Shown here: one piece after another, positions 46,050 through 57,719 of the stretch
How the letters are laid out: every line of letters starts with the position of its first letter
Position numbering within the stretch: position 1 is the first letter of the stretch
Source: Eumeta japonica
Lineage: Eukaryota; Arthropoda; Insecta; Lepidoptera; Psychidae
Length of the DNA stretch: 64,000 nt
Assembly (NCBI GenBank): GCA_005406025.1
Contig: BGZK01001230.1
Span: 1 to 64,000 of the forward strand
Reading direction: 5' to 3'
Position numbers and translations under genes: made by a program
Notes under the pieces: model-generated
The model's database searches: none
What the model was told of the DNA's origin: nothing
What the model saw: only the letters and a program-made list of their open reading frames with translations

Positions 46050-46625
46050 CTAATGATGGAGCTGGTAGGTGGTCACAGGAACTCCGTCATTAGACGACGC
46101 AACGCCATCGAGTTTGGGCTCGTTTGATTTGTCTTGACGAGTACTTCGATACTATATGGCAACCAGGGTCTGATGATGGAGCTGGAAGGTGGCCATAGGA
46201 ACTCCGTAATTAAACGACGCAACCCCATCGAGTTTGGGCTCGTTTGATTCGTCTTGACGAGTACTTCGATACTATATGGCAACCAGGGTCTGATGATGGA
46301 GCTGGTAGGTGGCCATAGGAACTCCGTAATTAAACGACGCAACTCCATCGAGTTTGGGCTCGTTTGATTTGTCTTGACGAGTACTTCGATACTATATGGC
46401 AACCAGGGTCTGATGATGGAGCTGGAAGGTGGCCATAGGAACTCCGTAATTAAACGACGCAACCCCATCGAGTTTGGGCTCGTTTGATTCATCTTGACGA
46501 GTACTTCGATACTATATGGCAACCAGGGTCTGATGATGGAGCTGGAAGGTGGCCATAGGAACTCCGTAATTAAACGACGCAACCCCATCGAGTTTGGGCT
46601 CGTTTGATTCGTCTTGACGAGTATC
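46050..46625 (-). repeat. 120-bp tandem array, about 4.8 units, open as 40-residue repeats
   Basis: GATGATGGAGCTGG recurs at 120-base steps from about 46052 to 46532, and GAGTACTTCGATACTATATG recurs at 46139, 46259, 46379 and 46499. The units differ by only a few bases. Because 120 is a multiple of three, one minus frame (46741-46073) stays open throughout. It repeats VLVKTNQTSPNSM, LRRLITEFLWPP and SSIIRPWLPYSIE. Substitutions between units are few and no unit has a stop in this frame. The frame has no recognised domain, and whether it is translated is unknown. Confidence 0.93.
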
Positions 46626-47423
46626 TTGTTTGGCGTGAATATGCAACTGCAACAAATTTGGGGAAAAAATTCGTTCCGTTTGTTATGAATGTGGATTATG
46701 TCTGATTGATTAGATGGATGACCCAATGTCAAGGTGAGCACCTGCCGAGGGCTGAATGGTATGAGGGTGTATAAACATTTCTTAAACTGAACTTTATTGA
46801 CTGTGTTGACTATCCTTTTCCAGATCTTTTATTATTTCATTGTAATTAATTATTTACATGCAATTCAAAACTATTTTTTAATAATGCCAATGAAGTATAA
46901 CTTCTCACGCGCGTACATACGTACACGCACCCAATTTTCTTCGTGTACATATCGATTAGTATATAAACGAAAGTTTATTAATAGCTGATAAGGGGACGCC
47001 ATTATGAGGATCGTTATCCGGTTGGACGTAAGACGAGCTAGAGCTTGGTAATAAATTCTCGTACTTTTGCCTGTAGGACAATATCGTAATCTGTACTTTG
47101 TCTTGTATTTATGCTTTCAAAATAATGATGAAATAGTTATAAACCATTATGGCATTATTTAAGAAAATATTTAAATACTGAAAAAATGTTTGAGATCCAT
47201 AAAGCTTCTGCTTTATCAAAATTAATTAATATTGTAAGACCAAAGTTTATATATTTGAATAAATTGCGATCCTACTCTTGAAATTTTAGATACAATTTGG
47301 TTTTTATTTCTAAAAAGATCAAAATGAAATGAAATGTCGGTAAGAGAAATTAATCTTCAACGATATAGTTTTATCGTTGCTAACGTTACTATCTATTTTC
47401 GGTCGCTATTTTGATTACTCAGA

Positions 47424-47693
47424 TCATCCTTGTTTAGTTTCAATTTTTTGGTATATTTCTTGAGATACTTGCGCAGGAGCAATTTCGCCCGTTTCTACAT
47501 AGCATGCAATGTTCCGTGGATCGTGAGCCACGTCTTCAATTCGTATTTTTTCTTCCAACGTCTTACTATTATTCTGATTAGTTCGAATTTTGGCCTCCTC
47601 TTTTTTTGTTTCCTTAATAACTTTTAGAAAGTCTCCACTTTATTCGATTTCGCCTTCAACGTCATTTATATATTCGTCAATGTTTTTATACAT
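47424..47693 (-). pseudogene. Protein-like relic with one internal stop, unknown family
   Basis: The minus strand from the ATG at 47693 reads MYKNIDEYINDVEGEIE, a TAA at 47642-47640, then 72 codons without a stop to the TGA at 47426-47424. It includes KVIKETKKEEAKIRT, LEEKIRIEDVAHDPRNIACY and GEIAPAQVSQEIYQKIE. Its charged, Glu/Lys-rich composition differs sharply from the AT-driven frames nearby. It may be a retrogene or a mobile-element protein. No neighbouring feature gives a clue. Confidence 0.4.
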
Positions 47694-48220
47694 AGATTCA
47701 TTTTTTAATTTTACTCACAAGTTATAGTTATAGTGGCCTCTGCTTCGAGAAGCAGAAGCCACCTTCGTTGAGTACCCTAAATTGTATCTCGAGCTGATAA
47801 AAAATTCAATATTTCATACAGTCCACTTTGTACGCTATAATATCTTTGGACCGAAGTTTGGAAACGAGCTTGGGGTAAATTTGAGATTTCAATAATCAAG
47901 CTAAAAAAATTAAATGATTATTTTTCTTATTTAAACTTTGATATTCCTTCACGATATTTCTCGAAAAAATGAACCGATTACGATTAAATTCACAACATCC
48001 AAAGCAGTTTTTTTTGCCATAAAGCTGATTTAGATTTTTATATTGATTGAAATATTCGTTCAAAATGTACTTAATAAAACATTTTTTTTTGAGATTTTTC
48101 AAGTTTACCGATTATAATCTGTTTAAGACAATCTGTGCAAAAAATATGACAGTGAATCTCTCACAGATACACCCATCAACATACTCGCGTGCGCATACAT
48201 ACATCTACTACATCTACACT

Positions 48221-48311
48221 TAAACACACTTCAAACACACACGCGCGTGCGCACGCACAGTCACAGGCGCGCGCGCACAGAGAAAGACACAGAGAGAGGA
48301 CACACGCACAC
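48221..48311. repeat. CA/CG/GA simple repeat cluster
   Basis: Runs of CACA, CGCGCGTGCGCACGCACA and AGAGAGAGGACACA follow one another. Open frames on both strands are low-complexity artefacts. Confidence 0.92.
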
Positions 48312-48562
48312 ACAAATAACAACGACAACAATGAAAACAATAAATTTTCGATTTGATTATTTAGTATTTGCGTTACCAGGACGACAGTGCATGTCACCTT
48401 GCTGCGCCTGCCACTGTAAAGGATACAATGTAGCGAATATCTATTTCTACATATATATCTATATGTAGAAACTCAGGAAATCTACATATAAATCGGATAG
48501 GTTAAATTAAGAAATAACTACCTATTCTATAAATTCATTTATCCATAGATATAATAATCATT

Positions 48563-48775
48563 ACGATCATAAACGCGTTTTCCGTTCGGATTCGCCCGGT
48601 TTCACTTTCGATTTTCATCTCAGTCCCTTTCTCAATACGATTCTTACTCCTTTCGTGATTTCCATTCCAGCTCCGATCTTGCCTTCGATCCTGGTGCTGT
48701 TCAGGGTACCGATCACGGTCTAGCTTGAAGTCTCAATTCCGATCCCGCTCTCGGTTGGCTCTGAACGGAACTAAA
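48563..48775 (-). pseudogene. Arg/Asp/Glu-rich coding relic
   Basis: One minus frame reads ANRERDRN, a stop, DFKLDRDRYPEQHQDRRQDR, SWNGNHERSKNRIEKG. It resembles the RD/RE-rich tracts of RNA-processing proteins. It is bounded by an acceptor-like TTTTTATTTAG near 48774 and a possible donor ATC/GTAATG near 48563. The TGA near the start, and stops in the other frames, argue for a pseudo-exon or chance low complexity. Confidence 0.25.
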
Positions 48776-48779
48776 TAAA

Positions 48780-51530
48780 AATAACTATCTTACTTGTTTC
48801 TCCGTGACATTGTTGTGTATTAGGCTCGCGAAATTAATAAAATTACAGGATGATTGCCCTAAAAAAAATATTCGAGGAAGGTGTGTCGGCGACATATGGC
48901 TCGGTCGGGCGATCGCGAGGGAAAGGAAAAACGGGCGGGGCGAGCCTTCAAACAACGGGAGGCTGCGACGGAGACTCATCAGTTGCTAAGATCGGTTAAC
49001 GATGTGCTTCCGATTTACAAATACATATTACATTTTAGGATATTTTTACATAATTGTATATCATTTAGTGTCAGTTTTAAAACAAAAGTTAACAGGTATC
49101 ATTTGGACAATGTTAAGACCCGCTTCATGCACATACATATCTGTCTTGCCTTTCTGCGTGTTCGTTTTTCATTCTGCCTCTTTCCCAAAATACCCGTTGG
49201 TTTTGTGTTGTAACAATATAATCTTGGCATATTTCAAATCATTAGCACAAGAATCGACACAAACGATCGAATAGTTTCAGCTTCGCAGTTATATTTATTT
49301 ATAAACGAGCAGTTGCCAACATGCCGGAGCATGTATACATACAGGCGTACGACGCCGGATATCGAATAATGGTTTAAGAAAAGCCACGAATAGTCCAAAC
49401 GGTGGGTATTTAGCTGGCGTGGGTGGTGTTTTGTAAACTCGGTCCGCGTCCAAATAAAACGCACGCGAATTTACCTAATAGTCACGAACTCGACGCGCAA
49501 TTATTGAGTACCGGCGGCGGGCGCTCCGACGCGCCATCTACAATCCGATTTAGAGCACTAAAAATAATGTCCATATTGATTTTCGGACGCGAGATCGCTC
49601 AGAATTCATAGAATTAATTCCCGAAATCATAGATCAATAGAAACCTTAATAAAGCGTTCCTTTAAAACGGTATGGATATTCGTGTAATCAAATATCGTAC
49701 CTTCTATATACCGGCTTCAGTTCTCAAAAGTCAATTCTATAGTTTTTCAGGTATGGGAGGTAATAGATAAACTAGTTAATATACCTAATCACGATTGGCC
49801 ACTGCCGTAAACCGATTTGAATTCTAATCGGGCATTATCGTTTTCATGTTGGGCAATCTCTTTTTGTTGTTTGTGCACAAGCCAAAACAAACTTTATCGA
49901 AGGCAGAAGGTCTGACATGCAATTCAAAAAAAAAGAATTAAACTAGACAAGTTCTGTAGAGAGTCGCTACATATGTGGAAAACGGAACCGCCGTAACTTA
50001 TTATTAAAATCATCGATGGTTGGCTAAATTGTTGTTAAAATAATCGACGGCTAAAGCAGTAGAAACGGGTGTTGAATTGATTTCAAATATTTTGTGTAAA
50101 TTTTTTCAAACACCATGTAAATCTTGGTGCTCGTCATCATACGCTGCAGCACTAGCGCCAACTGTAGGCCGCGCCGAAGAATAATCCATACGTACTATCG
50201 TACAATACAATGTCTCTGTATGTTTTTCAATTTGTGCTCTTATAACTCGAAAACCACTAGTTGGATCTACACAATTTCTTTTTTAGTATGGAAATATTTT
50301 ACCTGGTCGAGAACATGGTGTGCATGCGTGTAGAATGTGTGAAAGAAATTAGGACGTTACGTAGTTTTTTTTTTATTTATAATAGGCACGTTTCCTAATA
50401 GTAGAACAAATTTGTTGCGATTTTCCATAAGATATGATGCATTGGAATTCTTCCTGTTAATATCCTAGTTTAAATATCGAACAGGGTTAAAATCGGACTT
50501 AGTGAGGGGATCAGTAACATGTTTAGGATCGATTTATTAATAAAGGGAAATCGAAGTCCTTTATACTTGCAGGAAAAAGCTATTATTATCAATACAGTTA
50601 ATTTAATAGAAGGCATTTCTTCTATTTATTCCGTTAAGTAGAATAAAAAGTACTTTCCTCGTACTAGTAAATCGTAAATAGCGTACACCGAGAGACACAT
50701 CAAAAAGAAACAAAACATTGTAACATAACGCCCCCTTTAGGCCTTATTAATTAACGTAACATATCTAACGTAAGTTTTAAGCATATATGAATGTTTAGAG
50801 CTTTACTCTTACGAATAAGTAAAGCTTTAAGAATTATAGTAGCTCTAATGAATAATTATTAATTATGGCATTCTAATGAATTGTACATATTATTTGTTTA
50901 ATAATTTATTTACGTGTTCTCCATAAATATAAATGACTTGTTGATTTTTTTTTTATATTCTAAAACTACTTATTTAAGAATTGAATTTTGCACCGAGAGG
51001 TATGTCATAGAAAATCTGTAATAATGATTGTAACATAACCAATTGCAAAAATACAATTATATAATCGAAATATGTATGAAAGTGACGAACATTTATTATC
51101 CGTATCCACCAATACCTAAATATTTTTAGGTTGACTTATTATTCTGAAATATATGAGTATATTAAATGTATATATTTAAATATCATTTTGTTACTTCTCT
51201 ATGTAACGAAAAATCATATCAAATTAAATATCATATTAAAAGATGTCGTCGTTGTGGGGTCACAGATGAGTCAACGTGTCATCAGCCCTAATAAAAATAT
51301 TGTTTCTGTGTTCGTTAACTATACAAGTACCGGCATTACACAGTCACACGTCCGATAATCATACGATTGCCGAGCCTTCCGAGAATAATTACAAAGAGCC
51401 TTCAGTTGTACAGGACGGTGTTCAATTCCAGATGATCAACGACGTAGGTGGTGCAACATTGTTCTTTATTCATTTTATTAAAATAACGAACACACATACA
51501 CACACATAGACTGATAGACATAAGGATATT
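48780..51530. other. Non-coding region with CpG-rich patches
   Basis: GC-rich patches at 48880-48990 and 49395-49600 have several overlapping short frames but no recognised protein. They could be a promoter-associated region. 50340-51240 is AT-rich and featureless. A short CA tract lies at 51490-51506. Confidence 0.45.
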
Positions 51531-51544
51531 ATTGGGGTAGAGAT

Positions 51545-51805
51545 ATGCTTCGGTGAGATACCACACTATCACAGAATACAGACTTGACGTAACAGCTTCT
51601 GTTAGTCGTTTCGTCAAATGAAAGAGAATTCCGGTGGACCACTCCTCCTCCAATCCCCTACTCCCTTATCAACCTAGTCCCTCTCTATCAGATATATTAT
51701 TCCTACCGAAGAGGCTGATAATGCATTGGCGACTACTATGAGATTACGAGTGTTAATGGACGGCGGTGACCACCTGCTTTTGGTGGCTTGTTTGTCCCCC
51801 GATCT
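51545..51805 (+). repeat. Dispersed repeat family B, third copy
   Basis: CGGTGAGATACCACACTATC and ACAGAATACAG near the left end, then a CTCCTCCAATCCCCTACTCC middle and GGACGGCGGTGACCACCTGC near 51758-51777 match the copy at 15150-15605 in order and orientation. Confidence 0.8.
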
Positions 51806-51809
51806 GCTA

Positions 51810-54670
51810 TATAAGAGAAATATGTATATACGAAAGAAACACGAGGAACCCTACAGGTTGTTTGGCAGTTAAAATGCAACATATATTTACCGGAGAAATA
51901 TATTTAATCCCTGCCGGCTGATATGTTCTTCCCGCCATTTGATTTTAAATAAATGTCTATTTTCAAAATATATGGTCCTTTGAAAGGGGAAAAAAGCGAG
52001 GTTAAAAAGGAAAAATATTAACTTCCAGTACCCAATAAAAAAAAAATAACGAGAACATATATGTTATATGATAATCGAAAGCTTTACGAATATGATTGAT
52101 CGGTATTGATTGAGTTGCAATTTGTTTTAGCAACTTAAGGTGTTTTTTCAGCTTATGATTTCTTCTGTTACAATTTATTAGATCAAAACTAAGCATAAAA
52201 CCAAAAAGAAACGGAGTTCAGTTTTTAATTTTTAAATTCCATTTTAAGAGGTTTTTTCATATTTATATTTATGCCAAAAATTAATATATAAATCTATATG
52301 TCTAAATACGTTCCAAAATTTACCGATAACTCAAAATTATTTTCGGCTGGTTACGATTTAATATTATTAATCTGATAATATTAAATCGTAAGATATTATT
52401 GAAACCCGGTAAAAATTGAAGAAAATACTACATGCATCGCATTAATTTCGCGCATCAATATATTCACAAAATGAAATCCTTTTTGTATTTCCATTCAGTT
52501 CTTGACCTAAAACGTGTCCTGATAAGTTTCCTAACAGCATGTTTATAGAATATTGCACACGTCATCAGATTTAAGCGCGCTTTCAAAAATAACCAGCGAG
52601 CTCCAGAACAATGAGTAGTTTCCTTTATCGGCGTTTCACGTATTGGCCATCCATTGATTATAGATAGCAACCAGCAGCAGCCACAGTGTGACCATTTAGA
52701 ATTAAAATGAAAATTAGACAATACTTTTAGTTTCATTTGTGCAATTTACTTAATTATATCTTTTATTATGTTTAAATGGTTCTATTTTTCTATATATATT
52801 TCTTTTAACTTAATCAATAATAATAATCGCAATTGACTCTCAACCGTGTGTATGTATTCAGAGTAAAAAATAAACAAAGGACCTTTGGCGTTAAATAGGA
52901 CTACGCTTGACTATCGCCAATAAACACGTGAAATCATGAAAAGGCACTAACTTAGGTCGAGACCTTTCCGATAATACCAAATTCAACTACAAAAACCCTA
53001 ATTATCATATAGATAAGTTAAACACCGAATATTCCTCATTCAGTTAATTATATAATGATATATCCTCATGCCATGATAAATGCCAATGTCGACGGAGTAG
53101 CATGGCTCCGGCGCGGCTTCACGTTGGTCTTCCAAAGATATGAATACAACATAATTATTTTGTCCTCCAAATTAGTTTGATAGTATTCCTATGAGGTTTT
53201 GCGTATTTTATTATAGTATTTCATTGTTTCCAAATATTTCGCCTTTGTCGCGGATTCTATACGTATTCGGTTAAAATAATAAAACTATGAATCAGTAACT
53301 TTCATTAGTAAATATACTAACTATAAGTCGTTTATCATTCTATGTAGGGATCTGTAAATAAAATTGGAAATAGCATTGAATTTTATTTCAACACACTAAC
53401 ACTTGTATATTATATTGTAAGGAAAAGAAAACTGTAATACTGAAAAAAAAAAGGATGGCCGTCAAGGGATGCCCGACAGATGTGAAACATCTGTGTTAAT
53501 ATTAGGTTTCATAATGAATATAAATGTATGACAAAAGATGGATTGAAATAAAGAAAAATTGTAGTTGTATTAATAAAATCGATTTTTTTTTCTTGTCAAC
53601 TTAATTACTATAATTACAATGCATGCATAATTGGATATGCCTAGTATACATATGCATGAATAGAATATAAAATATGTTTTAAAATGGCGCTGCGGGATAT
53701 TATTTGGCGTATCTTCTGTGATTTCTGTAATAGTATCTATTGAAGGTGTTATGGACAGTATTAAAGAAATGATTGGCCGATGATAACTGAAATAGGTAGC
53801 AAAACTTTAAGACGTCATGTTATCAAGATATCTCGAAAATACAGCGTCGATTGTCATTCGATATCCAGTTGTAGATTCGGTTGATTTATTGTTGATTTTC
53901 AAGTCAAATTTTATTACAGACGACGATATTATAAATACATAGTGTAAATTTGTGTTTGAATTGTATAAATATAAAATTCGTATTCGACAAATTTTGCATG
54001 TGAAACGTAAATGTAAATATAGGCTTAGCTCGCATAGATTTGTATAAAGAGGTATATGTGAGAGTGATACGCGTGTCCGTATAGTGCATTAATTTTGTAA
54101 TAGTTTTAAATGATATCTAATTGTATATAATATTATGCACATATCTATAACGCATGATGCAATGGCGCAAGGTTTTGCATCGTCCTCGTGCGAGCGAAAT
54201 AGAAAATGATAGGTAGAGTGGGGATAGGCAGCGCGGACACCTAGGATTGAATTCGAAAGACAATATATATCTGTTATTGTGATGCATTTTTATTATCTCT
54301 GAACGATAGAATGAACATATTCGGTTCATTACAGGTCCTATAGGCTGTCAGTATGCCCTGTGACAGACTGGGCAGATATGTCCATGCCGGTGGTAGCAGC
54401 CGGAATCGTATGGCTGTGTGACCCGAAAATTAGGTGATTAGGCATTTAGGGCATACCACCAGCTCGCTACCACACGAACGGAAGATAAGGACAAAGGCTG
54501 AGAATAATAAGGAAGGACAGGATAAACATAGAGTACGGTGTCCGAACGCAACATGTTTACAGGCGCTCTATATATTAGGGACACGGTTTAAGGTTGTAAT
54601 TGTTTGTTTTATTTATTGTGTTGTTTTATTGTTTCTTATGTTGTAAATAATTGTAATTTGTGTAAATATA
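51810..54670. other. Non-coding region
   Basis: Mostly AT-rich. Hairpins at 52351-52391 and 53476-53494 are visible. GC-richer sequence at 54325-54480 contains GGTGGTAGCAGCCGG and CCACCAGCTCGCTACCAC words and may be LINE-derived, but I cannot name it. Confidence 0.45.
52351..52391. repeat. Perfect 17-bp stem hairpin
   Basis: TTACGATTTAATATTAT at 52351-52367 is the exact reverse complement of ATAATATTAAATCGTAA at 52375-52391, with a seven-base loop TAATCTG. Confidence 0.95.
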
Positions 54671-54679
54671 TGAGTAAAT

Positions 54680-54968
54680 AAATGATCAGCTGATCTCCTG
54701 AGGGGGGGGGGGCAGGGACGCTCGTCGGCCGCACGGTGTGGAGGGTGTAACACCCCCGCCCATATAAGCCGGAACACTTCCGGAAAAAGCTCTACGTTTA
54801 AGATGAAGATGTTATAGGGTTTCGCCATCGCAGATCCGAGTTGTCAGAAGGTTTTTAGTCCGTGCGAGTCGGACACACCCGTGTGCCCGGGCGCACGGAC
54901 GGCCCATAATGGGTTTTTCTCCTCCTTCCCCGCCCCTTTCGCAGGGGAAGAACTACAAAAAAAAAAGG
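54680..54968 (+). repeat. LINE 3' end with A-tail, plus copy
   Basis: GTGCGAGTCGGACAC at 54862-54876, GGGCGCACGGACGGCCCATA and a CCCTTTCGCAGGGG piece lead into a run of A residues at about 54956-54966. It matches the inverted end at 41595-41700. An uninterrupted G-run lies near 54703. The upstream GC-rich part may belong to the same 3' untranslated region. Confidence 0.6.
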
Positions 54969-55584
54969 AAGAAGCTTAGTTCCGAGTTTTTCCTTGTGGC
55001 GCATGGCCGTGCTCGCACGACCTATCACAGGCACTAGCTCGTAACTGCTTTCAATAGCGTTTACGCTTACGATACGTCCATGTACCGCGTTATATACGTT
55101 TTATATGTAGTTGAGTATACGTTGTTGTTACGTGTGTAACGTGCGCGCGCGATGACGTATATTGTGCGTTGTTCCGTAGGTCTCCCTTAAGTTATTAATT
55201 CAGTGTAAAATAGTGTTAGTGTTCGAACAGAGACAGTGCACAAGCGGCCTCGCGGCCGCCGGTTGTTTTCGCCTATGCGCACGTTTTAGTTCCGTAAACA
55301 GTTATTCGCACGTTTTATTTCGCGCGCATTATTGATACTTCTCACGTTCATTACGGTTTGTGTATTTTAATTGAATGTAATTATTCAATTGAAATTCACT
55401 GCGGAAGGGCGGTCCATAAGTGCTAATAAAATAATTACTATTAATTTTATTATTAAATACATTACTAAATTTGTAATTTAATAATAATAATATTAAGAAC
55501 TTTGAAAGGTCTATTAATATATTACTAGTTTGAGTACATTTTACTGATTCGGAATAAAACTTAGTTTAGCTTAGTTAACGGAAA

Positions 55585-56520
55585 ATGGATAGAAATACCT
55601 CTTGCCCCCGAGGGCGGGAGGGTCGTCAGATACTACTACTGATACGGTTCCAGGCCATGATCTTACATTGACTATGGAACAATTACGCGCTTTATTTGCA
55701 ATATTTCTCAGTAAGAAGGGATTCACCGTCCCTTCGGAGCAATTAGCTCAATGAGGCCAAATTGGTAATCAGGCCATTTCTCGGCAACAAAGATCAGTAC
55801 AATCAGAAGGAGATTCTACAGCTGAGAGCTCCAAAAATTGTCGTAAAGCCTCCCCCGCACCAGCGTCAACTAGAGGCAAACGCAAGACAAATGCCGCTTT
55901 AAGTGACGACTCTAACTCCGTGTCAACTCTTAGGGGATCTGATGAGGAGGAGGAGAACGATTGTAGTATACTATAGGCCAACAAAAACCGCCGTCATCCT
56001 TCCAAAACGGATCACATCAGCTCGGGAAGCGATATGGAAGTCGACATTAAGATCAGACCAACTGCGACTCTTAATTACAATCCAAATAAAGAAACAAATC
56101 TTTCAATTAAACAAACTAACAGTACAGACAATTCTATGGCTGGTTCACAGGCAGCCAAAGTAGTTCCGCATAGTAAGAAACAGGTAACTGGTTTTAAACC
56201 AGATGCATCGCCAAAAGGGAAACGCCTTTCTCCCATCTTTCTAATGGATAACGATAAATGGAGCTTTATCTCGTCCGAATTCTAAAATAAAAATTGGATA
56301 GCGCCCTGAACATAAAATCTAGCATTAAAATTACAATGACCGACCTAAATCAGTTTAGAGAGGCTAACGAATTCCTTATCGATAAAAACATCCCCTTTTA
56401 TACATATGCGCTCGAAGAAAAGCGAAAAGTGAAAGCTGTAGCCAACCGAAATAGAATCGGATGAAATTCAAGCGAGTCTCATTTCGCAAGGGTTCCCGTC
56501 TCGGCGGTGCATTTTATGCA
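55585..56520 (+). pseudogene. Jockey ORF1 (gag-like) remnant
   Basis: After the ATG at 55585 and an early frame change, a serine- and charge-rich N-terminal part is readable to the TAG near 55975. It includes EQLRALFAIFLSKKGFTVPS and an acidic GSDEEEENDCS stretch. The next frame contains SPKGKRLSPIFLMD and KWSFISSEF. A further frame has FLIDKNIPFYTYALEEKRKV KAV, and the last a DEIQASLISQGFP and AVHFMH piece. The YALEEKRKVKAV...AVHFMH region is the PHZ domain that precedes the zinc knuckles in Jockey and Drosophila telomeric LINE gag proteins. The knuckles themselves are deleted. Confidence 0.85.
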
Positions 56521-56545
56521 CTTTAGCATTTTGTGCATTCTAGCA

Positions 56546-57148
56546 CTCTTTGCGGATGATACCGCCTTATATCTTCGCGGAATAAGCTTTAGAAGCATTA
56601 CACCTCGTCTCCAGAGAGCCATTGATGAGCTGACTCAATGGTTCTAAACCCGGACAATCGAGGTTAATCCGGAAAAATCAGCCGCTATCTATTTTGATTA
56701 TTGTAAAATTAAGAAAGCAGCAGAAGTCCCATATAATGCTCTCAATTTTCGCATGCTAAATGCAACCATTCCGTGGTAACACAGTTACAAATATTTAGGC
56801 ATCACGCTTGATAAGCATCTACATTTCAAAGAGCACATCAAACGTGTTAGGAAAAACGTAAAATTTTACATATAGCGCCTAAACGGTACGATAGACAAAA
56901 AAGGCAAAATTAGTTTACGAAATAAATGTATATTATATAAAGTATGCATAAGGTTGGTGATGACATACGCTTCACCAGTGTTTGCTCACGCCCATCCAAA
57001 TGCAATTAACGATCTCCAAGTACTACAGAACCGATTCTACAGAATGGCTACTGGCGCACCTTGGTACGTCAAAAATAGTATACTCCATAGAGATCTTCAT
57101 CTTCATACGATCCCGAAATTTATTAATAAATTACACCAAAAAATATAA
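56546..57148 (+). pseudogene. Jockey reverse transcriptase C-terminal half
   Basis: It starts with LFADDTALYLRG, the catalytic box, and continues with QRAIDELTQWF, EVNPEKSAAIYF, YKYLGITLDKHLHFKEHIK and LYKVCIRLVMTYASPVFAHA. It ends with LQVLQNRFYRMATGAPWYVK and LHLHTIPKFI. The order and spacing match the palm-end, thumb and C-terminal region of Jockey-like polymerases. At least three in-frame stops (after QWF, PW and FYI) are seen. The N-terminal palm and fingers are missing. Confidence 0.93.
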
Positions 57149-57617
57149 GGGATGGTATCAAATTCAGCGGGGCGAGAATGGAATTTTCCATTTGCATGAA
57201 AAAACGATGTCTTTCAATTCTCGTCAAATACCTGCCAATGGTTACTGACAATAATTTATAGAAAATAATGCAATAAAGCTCATGGCACACACTTTTTTTA
57301 TATACCCAACAGCTTTGAACAAGAATCTAGCCGAAACCAAGAAAAAAATCAGGTATTTCTGAGTAACAGTCAAAAATGTTGGCCGAAATGAGTTAAATTT
57401 AGAAAACGATGACATAGGTCGAAAAACAATTTTAGCATCTATGACACGATCATTTTGTGAATAAAATATTGTATTTTGCGAAACTTTTACTTAGTGAATT
57501 ATTTACGAATCACAAGTAAACATATCACGTCAAATAAAAAGTAATAATAACATAATTGGCATACGAGGTTGAAGTTTATCGAAATTCCTATGCCTCTTCA
57601 TAAGCCAGATGGCCAGT

Positions 57618-57712
57618 TAATTTGATAACTTTATATAAAGTTATCAAATTAGTTAAGTAAGTAAGTTAACTAGTTAAGTTAAGTACGTAAGTTAAGTGTT
57701 TAAGTGATCTAA
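57618..57712. repeat. 34-bp perfect palindrome followed by (GTTAAGTA)-type repeat
   Basis: 57618-57651 is a perfect palindrome centred on TTATATAA, with arms TAATTTGATAACTTTAT. Directly after it come irregular AAGTTAAGT and AAGTAAGTT words to about 57712. Confidence 0.9.
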
Positions 57713-57719
57713 ACTGTAA

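Larger units (their letters stand above)
55585..57250 (+). mobile_element. Jockey-clade LINE with a large internal deletion
   Basis: The first half encodes a recognisable Jockey-type ORF1 up to its zinc-knuckle-proximal PHZ region (55585-56520). Within about 25 bases the sequence jumps to the FADD motif of the reverse transcriptase (56546), which then runs to the C-terminal part (57148). The rest of ORF1 with its zinc knuckles, the endonuclease and the N-terminal half of the polymerase are missing. The GC-rich CpG-bearing sequence at about 55020-55380 is a plausible 5' untranslated region and internal promoter. Several stops and frameshifts confirm that the copy is dead. Confidence 0.88.

Noticed and set aside
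46050..46625. A CRISPR-like array
   Set aside because: The units are contiguous 120-bp repeats without unique spacers, in a eukaryotic context.
48176..48468. Open frames on both strands with Cys/Ala/Arg and His/Thr runs
   Set aside because: They are low-complexity products of the CA/CG/GA tract.
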